The translations under genes were made by a program, and so were the position numbers. Positions 56,594 through 64,000 of a stretch of DNA of 64,000 bases are shown piece after piece (position 1 is the stretch's first letter; every line of letters begins with the position of its first letter). Source of the stretch: Cyclina sinensis. Lineage: Eukaryota; Mollusca; Bivalvia; Venerida; Veneridae. The stretch spans positions 35,268,949 to 35,332,948 of the forward strand of contig JAAONU010000008.1 in NCBI GenBank assembly GCA_012932295.1, given 5' to 3'. The notes under the pieces are model-generated. The model was not told the DNA's origin and made no database searches. It saw nothing but the letters and a program-made list of their open reading frames with translations.

Positions 56594-57474
56594 AACAGGT
56601 TGATAAGAAGTCTTGTTTCTGAAAATGCTTACCGGTGTCCTTTTTTATATACTACTTATTAGATAATTATAAAAAATGTAAATCTGGAGTATCATTTCTG
56701 ATATTTCTTTATAATTATAGTTATTCATTTCTTTCTTTATACCTACATGAACTAATTTGTAAATTACTTCTAACGTTTATTAATAAATATTTTAGTGCTC
56801 ATTTATTTTATCGGTCTATTTAGCCTTTACATAGCGCGTCAGAATTATTTTCTTTGACTTTTTTTCCAATATAATGATAAAATGTGTTTTTTTTGTTTTT
56901 TTTTTACAGCAGACATACAATTAAATCTAAAAACTCAATTCAATTAACAATAAAGTATATTCTGTTGCTTTTTGTAGTTTCCGGATAAAGTTTTGTAACA
57001 TTATGTAAAATGGAGAAGTGTATAATTTAACTGTAGCCATTTCAAATGTTCAGCCTAATTTCATTCAAGGGCGCTCGTATGCTTTAACTAGGTTGCTCTT
57101 AAACAACGTCCTGCAAAATAGAATTTATACAGTTAATACAAACAAAAAGAAAATGTATACGATATGACAGAAGTATGTTTAAATGCTCACTTCAATTTAA
57201 TATTTCACAACTTTTACAAAGAGGCATTTAATGTTATAGCATTAATTTGGCATTTGTGCTGATATGTTATAGCTGCAGATTTCATATTCACATCTTCCTA
57301 AAATTAAAGACAAAATGCATTCCCGCGCCTGATTTTTGTTCATTTGCTTTACTTAAAATTTGTTTCTTGTATTAGAGTTAGAAAAGATTTCTATAAAATA
57401 GTACAGTAAGTTCATGAAAAAAGTGGTATCTGTTAATTCATAAATGTTAGACCTCTTTAACCTTTTACTTAAAG
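56001..57474. other. AT-rich intergenic stretch
   Basis: Nothing coding recognised, apart from the (TC)n microsatellite listed separately. Confidence 0.5.
56527..56592. repeat. (TC)n microsatellite
   Basis: About 65 bases of CT repeats with two TTT interruptions. Confidence 0.97.
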
Positions 57475-57690
57475 GGACTGACTCGCAGATTTTAGCTTAA
57501 AATTGTTTTCTTTAAAATTATAGAGAAGTATATACACTATGAAAAACATAATTTTACACTTCTATTCATTATGAAAACTGAAGAAAAAAGAATTTGCTTT
57601 CGACAGGATTCGAACCCATGCCCTTCCGGTCAGTAAAAATACGGTCAGCGACATAGACTACCGAGTCTAAGATTGTCAAAATTAACAATT
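57475..57690 (-). mobile_element. tRNA-derived SINE, GAGTCAGTC family
   Basis: On the minus strand: CTCGGTAGTCTATGTCGCTG, ACTGACCGGAAGGGCATGGG, B box GGTTCGAATCC, body AATAGAAGTGTAAAATTATG, and 3' end GCTAAAATCTGCGAGTCAGT then CCCTTTAAG. It is the best-preserved member of the family also seen at 8,297, 9,977 and 58,555. Confidence 0.8.
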
Positions 57691-57713
57691 AACTATGGTG
57701 GCTGATTTACACC

Positions 57714-58340
57714 ATGTCGTATTTTCGCCTTTTTCGCCACGAAAATGCGAAAACACAAAGATACGACATTTTCGAGGCAAAAATGCGAAAGGACGACAAA
57801 AGAAGGGCAAAAATACGACACATAAAATGTGTCGTGTTTTCGCATTTCATCTGTCGTGTCTTTGTTTATTCGTGGCGAAAATGCAAAATGATAAAGTCAA
57901 ATTTTGTCGTCCTTATGTGTTTTCGCATTGCTGCATTGTCGCTTTTTCGCATTTTTGCATTGTTACATTTTCGCTTTTTCGCGTTCCGGTTGTTGAAGCG
58001 CATGCGCACATCAATTACACATATGCTTAAACAACAATCACGGTATGGATATAGTGATCGCGGTATCCCTCTTAATTGATACGTTTGTTCCTGTTTTCCT
58101 ACTGGTTTATATTTTACAAACAACGCGACTGTCCAGTACGTTTCAACCAATTCAACAAACGTATGATATTCTGCCCATGCGTAACCGGAACGCAAAGAAG
58201 CGAAAAAGCAAAAACATAACAATGCGAAAAAAGTTTTCGCCTCCTATTTGTCGTGTCTTTACCTTTTCGCATATTTGCTTTTTCGTAATTTCGCATTATT
58301 GCTTTTTCGCATTGTTACTGCCAACTTCATGTTTTGCCTA
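57714..58340. repeat. TTTTCGC/GCGAAAA-rich fold-back region
   Basis: Dense in TTTTCGCATTTT and AAAATGCGAAAA words. The part near 57,890-58,000 (ending CGCGTTCCGGTTGTTGAAGC) is inverted relative to 58,165-58,235 (AACCGGAACGCAAAGAAGCG), giving arms around a ~170-base loop centred near 58,085. A perfect 9-bp hairpin ACGACACAT-AAA-ATGTGTCGT lies near 57,817-57,837. Open frames here on both strands arise from the low-complexity text. Confidence 0.75.
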
Positions 58341-58432
58341 TTGCTACTGTTGTTACTGCTACTGCCAACTTCACGTTTGATTTAATTACTACTGCCAACT
58401 ACTACTGCGTACTGCTACTGCCAACTTCCTAT
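58313..58432. repeat. (TACTGC)n-like degenerate repeat
   Basis: TTGCTACTGTTGTTACTGC, CTACTGCCAACTTC and related words recur five or six times. Confidence 0.7.
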
Positions 58433-58554
58433 TTGTGTGATTAACAGGGTAAAGTTTTTACCGATAAAAGTATGAAAAACTTTATATCATAAAAATGAGA
58501 CATTAAACTAGTTTAGATATGTTTTTCACAACTACAACTAGGGTTTCTATAGAT

Positions 58555-58812
58555 ATAAACATTTTTCTTTTGTGTATAGTCGAACCATCTGTAAGTCAGT
58601 CGCAAAAGAGAAGTTAATGTACTAAATAAAAACCCAATTTTATGCTTCTATACACCATAAAATCAAAAGAAAAAATAGAAGTTTAGAACCTATGCTCCAT
58701 CGTCTTCATGAAGAGTAACGGAAACTTCGACTTGGGTTCTGACGAAGCCTATGCTCTTTCGATCAGTAAAAGTTAGAGCAGCTATCTCAACCACTGAGAT
58801 AGGGCGACAAAT
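58555..58812 (-). mobile_element. tRNA-derived SINE, GAGTCAGTC family, degraded
   Basis: On the minus strand: CCCTATCTCAGTGGTTGAGA, TTTTACTGATCGAAAGAGCA, a B box broken by an insertion, body TTTTATGGTGTATAGAAGCA, and an end with GCGACTGACTTACAG. It has the same order of parts as the copy at 57,475. Confidence 0.65.
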
Positions 58813-59599
58813 CGATTTGCAAAACTTACAATATAAACAAAGTATCTACCCTGTGATTAACGGTGTTAATATTTCTCAGCGATAAAAATGTGCAAAACTT
58901 TATATAATTATAAGTTTCTGTACCTGTCAATACCTAACACAATATGAATAAACCATTTTGTATCAAGACGTACTTTATATTGCCATAAAAATTCAAATGA
59001 ACAATTCCTTAGGATTCGCCTAAAAGCTCCTATATTAAAACGATTCCTTATTTTTTTCTTATTTCGTCACCTGCCATTGGCAATGATTTATACAGGAAGT
59101 TCCACTTTGTAGTCCTCCGCCTTTTATCAAACCGATTGGGATTCCCTGAATTCAAGTAATTATCATAAGGAAAAATACGGAAAGACGCGAAGTTTCGAAA
59201 TTCTATCTCTAATAACTTTGAGCAAATTATTTTGATAAATTAAAATAAATCACAATACAAATACTTGAAAAGCAAACAGATTTGGTACAACCATTTGCTA
59301 GCATTCAAAGAGAAAAGTTCTGTTTCGGAATGATACCGTCGAGTGAAAATAAATTTTTGAATGACGTTATAAGTTGCCATTTTGAAGCTGAATATGAATT
59401 GCAGAGGGGATTTAGCCGTTAACGATATGTATTTATCTTTCTAGCAGCTATTTCCCTTGTTCGACCATATATTAAGGTCAAGTCAGATCGAAGAACTTTA
59501 GACAGTTGCCTGAGATTAAATTGATCTTGAAGTGATTGGTCAAAACCGGTTTAGTCTGTTCAGAGTATTTTAGACCGGTCACTTTACATGAAAGTTTTT
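58813..59599. other. Intergenic, nothing recognised
   Basis: AT-rich, no feature supported up to the transposase remnant. Confidence 0.4.
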
Positions 59600-61041
59600 T
59601 TAACTGAACATTTGAAAACTATGGCAGAAATTGGCTACGGTTATTCAAGACAGGAAACAATAAATCTGGCTTCAAACTATGCATCGCATTTAGGAATAAA
59701 AGACAAATGCAAGCCATTGAGTACTACATGACTATATAGCTTTCTTGATAGATGGCCTGAACTTACAGTAAAAAAAAGCACGTAGCCTTGAATTTGCCAG
59801 AGCAAAGTCTGCTAATCGTCCAGCTATAACAAGGTATTTTAAAGAACTTGAAAGAATTCTTACAAAATATAATCTGAGAGATGAGCCCTCCCGTATTTAT
59901 AATATTGATGAAAAGGTTAAGTATTGAGCACAAACCACCTAAGATAGTTGCAGGTGTACACTACAAGGCTCAAGCTATCACAGCTGGAAGATGCAAAACA
60001 GTTACAGTTATTGTAGGAGGAAATGCATTAGGCCACCAGATTTCGCCATTTTTTTCTGGACTTAGAATATTACTAGCTTTATTGGAAGGTGCTACACCAG
60101 GATTTCATGGTGATGTCTCGGAATCAGGGTGTCAAATACAGAGCCATTACTTCCTAGTCGCACTAAAGAAAACCCAGTTCTGGTGTTGTATGATGGTCAT
60201 AAAAGTCATGTTTCATTAGGTCTAATAGAGTGGGCAAGATCTCAAAATGTTATTCTTTTTGTACTTCTACTACAATGTTCACATTTATTAAAGCCTATGG
60301 ATGTTTCATGCGTTGCCCCTTTTGAGGTAGGGTGGAATGTGGTCGTGATCCGCTATGAAGTAAATAAAATAGCAAGTAAGGTATACACAGCATCTCTCAC
60401 ACCTGTCAATATACAAACGCTGTGATATCTAACCATTTAATTCTAATGTGGTGAGTGACGCTTGTATTGCACCTTTATTAAGTTTTCAGTCTCAGACTGG
60501 AATCTGTAGTTCATCTGAAGTTGTTGACTTTGCTGGTAGTAAAAGAAGCCAAGAGGAGGTGCCAGTTGCATCAGATGCTATGTTTTTTTTGAGAAGCAGT
60601 CAAGTTTTGCAAAATGTACCAGTTGCAAAGACAAGAAAGACTTTAAGTAAGGTTGTTAAAGGAAAAGCTGTGACTTAAGATGATGTGTATAATGCAGTAA
60701 AACGCAATTTCAGAACAAAACTCAAACAAATACAAGTGTGTAAACACCTCTGCTGCATGTACATCTGGTATTCCAAACCAAAAATAAAGTTTAAAAGCAA
60801 TATTGTTTCTAATTCTGATTCAGATTTTGATGAGAATGACATTCCAGATTCTGACAAGTGTATTGTCTGTAAACATCACAATGTAAACGATGTTGACAAA
60901 TTGCAATGTTTGACCATTGTGAACTGGGGATATTGTGACAGGTGTTTTTAAGACTTTGTTTTCAGATAGGTTTTTCAGTCCAGTTAGTGTGCTTAGAAGG
61001 AATGACACTTTCCTGTGCCCTTCTTGCTCCAATGAACTATA
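59600..61041 (+). pseudogene. Pogo/Tigger-like (DDE_1) transposase with C-terminal Cys-rich finger, broken
   Basis: Coding remains in several frames. N-terminal part: MAEIGYGYSRQETINLASNY, then LYSFLDRWPELTVKK and RAKSANRPAITRYFKELERI. DDE part: IYNIDEK (first Asp), VAGVHYKAQAITAGRCKTVT, LYDGHKSHVSLGLIEWARSQ (second Asp), then CSHLLKPMDVSC (third Asp). After that YEVNKIASKVYTASLTPVNI. The end has SDKCIVCKHHNVNDV, NWGYCDRCF, then frameshifted text with a CPSC-NEL stop near 61,041, a PHD-like or treble-clef finger. All three catalytic motifs are still legible but stops, frameshifts and small deletions inactivate it. Such enzymes move DNA; domesticated relatives include CENP-B. No terminal repeats were found. 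Confidence 0.85.
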
Positions 61042-61504
61042 GACCATGATAATACAGTAACATGTTTAGTAATTTTATATAAAAAATGAAAACATGAAAA
61101 ATTTAGAAACTTTCAGAAGTCATTTTTTAATTCAGTAGTTGGACATGACAATTATTTCTCAGTATTGATATACAGTGTTTGGAATTGTTGCATTGATAAC
61201 AGTTTTGGGACATACGTTTTTGACCATCCTGTACCTGAATTTCATCAACCCATGAAACTCGTCGAAAATGTGAAACGTCATTATTCTCAGAAACCAAAAT
61301 TGCTGCCCTCATGAAACTGGTGTTTAAAGGTAAATCGTTTTGTTTTTGGTATGAAATTTCCGTTTTGTATAGCAAAGAGATTATTTTCTTTGATGGAACT
61401 TAAACGGATGCATTTGCTTCATTATTACATGATTTCCAGACAAATTGTTCTTACATCGTCGAAAATATATAAAAGCCAGGATAAAATAAAAGCTTTAATG
61501 ATCT
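61042..61504. other. Intergenic, nothing recognised
   Basis: No feature supported between the transposase remnant and the inverted duplicate of gene 1. Confidence 0.4.
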
Positions 61505-62075
61505 AAATCACTAACTGAGCAAATATCCCCATAACCTACTTGAATTTAAATTACTATTTTTTTCAGTTCAAGTCAAATTTTCTGGAACTTAAACTTCTTG
61601 AAAAGATGGATCTTACCCATTGAAATTTCACACTACTGGCCGGTATATTTAGGTGGACACAAACAGGTATACGTTTCAACCCCATCGATCGGCGCATGTT
61701 GAATTATTTATACATATACTGACGTCACAAGCATTATGTTCACGTCACACTTTGTACCAAAAAAAGCCTCACTTGCAGGTGAATGTAAAACCACCTAGCG
61801 TGTCTGTACACGATCCGTGTAAGCAAGGCGAGGACACACAGTTGTCGAAATCTATAATCCCAATGTAAATATATGTTTATACAAACAATCTACTTGTTAA
61901 TTCATTACAGTCATGTGTACACCGCACAGCAAAGGATAAACATATTTATTTTGCTGTACTAGATCTAAACTGAATATATCAACAAGTCCACATTTGAGAA
62001 GGCAAAAAGAGCAATAACATAACATGGTTAAACCTTCTAATGCGACTTTATGACTGAAAGGTAATGTTGATTGAA
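61505..62075 (-). pseudogene. Inverted, mutated copy of the gene 1 EGF exon and flanks
   Basis: Reverse complement of 20,355-20,955, including non-coding flanks on both sides, so it arose as a DNA duplication, not by retroposition. The exon copy spans 61,617-61,851 (235 bases against 231) and keeps an AG acceptor and GTAAGA donor. The first EGF now reads ...FTCK followed by TGA, the linker between the EGFs has a small deletion, and a TAG replaces the TAC of QYC at the end. It cannot encode the domains. The plus-strand open frame here is a shadow. Confidence 0.88.
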
Positions 62076-62689
62076 AATTCGGGTTCTATCAAAAACGTTC
62101 ACCATCATGAGACTGAGCATTACACGCATAATCCTGGTCCATATATGCTAGGTCAAGGTCACTAGAGATGATGAAATGTCCCGATTTTGTCCCGAGCATA
62201 TCTTTTACATGCATGGAGGGATTTTATTATTACTTGATACTAAAGATCACCTTCATAAAACATAGTGTTGCGTGCATGAACCAGGTCTCTAGGTCAAAGG
62301 TCAGTGTAATACATAGAGTTCAGAAGTTCATTTCAAATGTTGTTTCACTATCCAGCACTAGAAATAGTCAAACTTGATTCCCTACCAACACTTCCTTTTT
62401 ATCCATTTTACCCACATCTTCTGCAAAGTTTTTATGAAGGGCGTATTTTGTGACAATGACACCTTTGTAATTAATCCTTATAATAATAATCGGTGTAACG
62501 TATGACGACAAGGAAGCAAAGAGACAAATTAATAAATGATTGAATTTCAAACCATGCCCATTTGAATGTTTAATGCTAACACGTACACAAAAATTTAACA
62601 TTCTGCTGGATTGAAGACTTTTGATTATACATAAAAGGATGATTACATGTGCCTCTGCATGGACTTTCCTCCACTTTCCAGTCTTTCAG
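62076..62689. other. Spacer with AGGTCA-type repeat pieces
   Basis: GCTAGGTCAAGGTCACTAGA (about 62,149) and TCTAGGTCAAAGGTCAGTGT (about 62,290) flank unrelated DNA. No coding feature supported. Confidence 0.45.
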
Positions 62690-63995
62690 CGCTTTAAACG
62701 TTTTTCTTCTTTATATTGCTTTGATCTGTGTATGAGTAGCCCAGGCCATATACAAAAAATCCACGTCAAATGTTTCTTTGATTACAATGTTTTCTTGCGT
62801 TTCAGTACATACAATATGCCGCAGACAATGGAGAATTCACCGTTGAAATACTCGACAAGGAATATGAGTTAGATGTGAATCGTACAGGAATTTCTGGGGA
62901 GTTCGTTTGTGGACCCGGACCAACAAGGGTTGGAGTTTACTGTTGTACGACTTTTCAAGTAATCAGGACTGTAATATTGGCTGATACTTTATGAAAGACA
63001 TACAATACCAAAACATATAATTCTGTGTATTGTTTCGCGGTTTCTTGTATTGCCAAACATACTAGGGAATCTGCTATCAGTAGCCAATACGAAACATGAG
63101 TATGTAAATATACCCATTTTTACCATACAGTTGTAAACTTCTTTTATAGAGCTCTGTTCATATATTCAAGTGGATTTAAGAAATTGATTTATATGAATAA
63201 AAATTGTTGTTTAGACAGATTTGGTTTTTAGTCATATATCTTACAGTTCCCTGTGGACCAGGGTCGTATTTGGACACAGATTTCTGCAAACCTTGCCCAG
63301 TTGGAACGAACCAGCCAAATAAATGACAGTCAACCTGCACTAATTGCCCGTTGGGTAACAGTACAAAAGGAATAGTTTCTGCATAAGAGGACGACTGCAG
63401 TCGTATTTGATTTCTTACTCAAGTTCATGTGACAGGTTAAAGAACATGTGTTAGATTTTTAAAACTAATATATGCTATATTTCATTGCAGCTATATAATA
63501 CATTGATGACGTCATCAAGTCAGTTACTAATCAGTCAGTGAGTCACTAAGTCGGTCTGTTTTTATTCCAGTTATTCAATCATTCAGTCATTTAATCTGTT
63601 GGTAAGCTAGTCAGTAAATGAGATCAATCAAGCAACCTACTGTACAGTCAGTTATTTAATAAATCTGAAATTATTCTCCCTTTCTTCATCACACAATGCT
63701 AATAGGGCAAATACATAAATCGCCAATGTGTCAAATAGAGTGATATTTGCAAAGACAAAAGGCTAACATTGAAAAAAATTCATTTTTTGCCTTTTGTTTT
63801 TTCTTGCAAATCAAAAATAATCAATAAACAATGATGCATATTTACTAATGCCCAAATATATCTGTAACATGATTTATGAATGAACTTTAAACGGGTTAGA
63901 GAAAAAACATTGTCAGATACCACAGAAGCATTTACAAGTTTATTCATTATTTTGTAGTGATTAAGATGACAACGCAAGGAACGAAACTTGAAGGT
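62690..63995 (+). pseudogene. Mutated copy of the gene 1 membrane-proximal exons
   Basis: Matches about 33,010-34,403, introns included. Exon copies: 62,806-62,944 (second half of the unrecognised domain, still open, but a deletion removed its first ~44 bases and left a new TTTCAG acceptor), 63,247-63,402 (GCC2/GCC3 module, exactly 156 bases, with TGA at 63,324-63,326 and a later TAA), and 63,958-63,993 (linker, exactly 36 bases, open: IKMTTQGTKLE). Splice borders are largely kept. The window ends before a transmembrane exon could be seen. The TSP1, Sushi and first-half exons are not found between this block and the inverted EGF copy. Confidence 0.88.
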
Positions 63996-64000
63996 ATCGT

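Noticed and set aside
57695..58380. Several open frames above 100 codons
   Set aside because: All are readings of TTTTCGC/GCGAAAA text on both strands, overlapping each other; no domain.

Overview
This is an AT-rich, repeat-dense eukaryotic window with long introns. Its genes are built from small extracellular modules (EGF, TSP1, Sushi, HYR, GCC2/GCC3-type) on symmetrical phase 1-1 exons. Decayed LINEs, Tc1/mariner and pogo-like transposases, tRNA-derived SINEs, MITEs and fold-back elements fill the rest. The gene architecture, the repeat style and the many GACCTTGACC / GACGGACGG repeats suggest a marine bivalve mollusc. That is inference from style; no marker gene proves it.

Layout. 1-17,808: a very large inverted repeat (arms 1-3,183 and 14,331-17,808, loop 11.1 kb). 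Both arms hold tandem ~145-bp units rich in TCAAGGTCA. The loop is AT-rich non-coding DNA with SINEs and one MITE. 17,985-19,215: a 31-bp minisatellite of about 39 copies, followed by two smaller tandem repeats.

20,602-40,449 (+): gene 1, nine exons whose phases all join. It encodes EGF-EGF-TSP1-Sushi, an unrecognised ~150-residue domain with a furin-like site, a GCC2/GCC3 (ephrin-receptor-like) module, a short linker, one transmembrane helix and a cytoplasmic tail with tyrosine motifs. The 5' end was not found. The 10.3-kb intron between 22,853 and 33,115 carries a 4.4-kb fold-back element with GGCCGCT-rich arms, containing an AGGTCA repeat that is itself split by a LINE. The intron between 34,881 and 40,263 carries a 3.8-kb LINE on the minus strand.

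42,695-49,035: inverted repeats around a GACG-rich element and a single exon-like sequence, then three dead Tc1-like transposases.

50,035-54,735 (+): gene 2, a related secreted protein with signal peptide, TSP1, EGF-like, Sushi, EGF, HYR, Sushi and the first half of the same unrecognised domain, ending at a stop exactly where gene 1 has its furin-like site.

55,380-61,041: LINE tail, SINEs, a TTTTCGC-rich fold-back region and a pogo-like transposase pseudogene. 61,505-63,995: a rearranged, unprocessed duplicate of gene 1. Its EGF exon is inverted and its membrane-proximal exons are direct, with nonsense mutations. Gene 1, gene 2 and the broken third copy therefore look like a locally duplicating family of modular adhesion/receptor-type proteins related in style to SVEP1 (polydom). 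No ligand or pathway can be read from the sequence. No rRNA gene, CRISPR array or convincing functional tRNA gene was seen.
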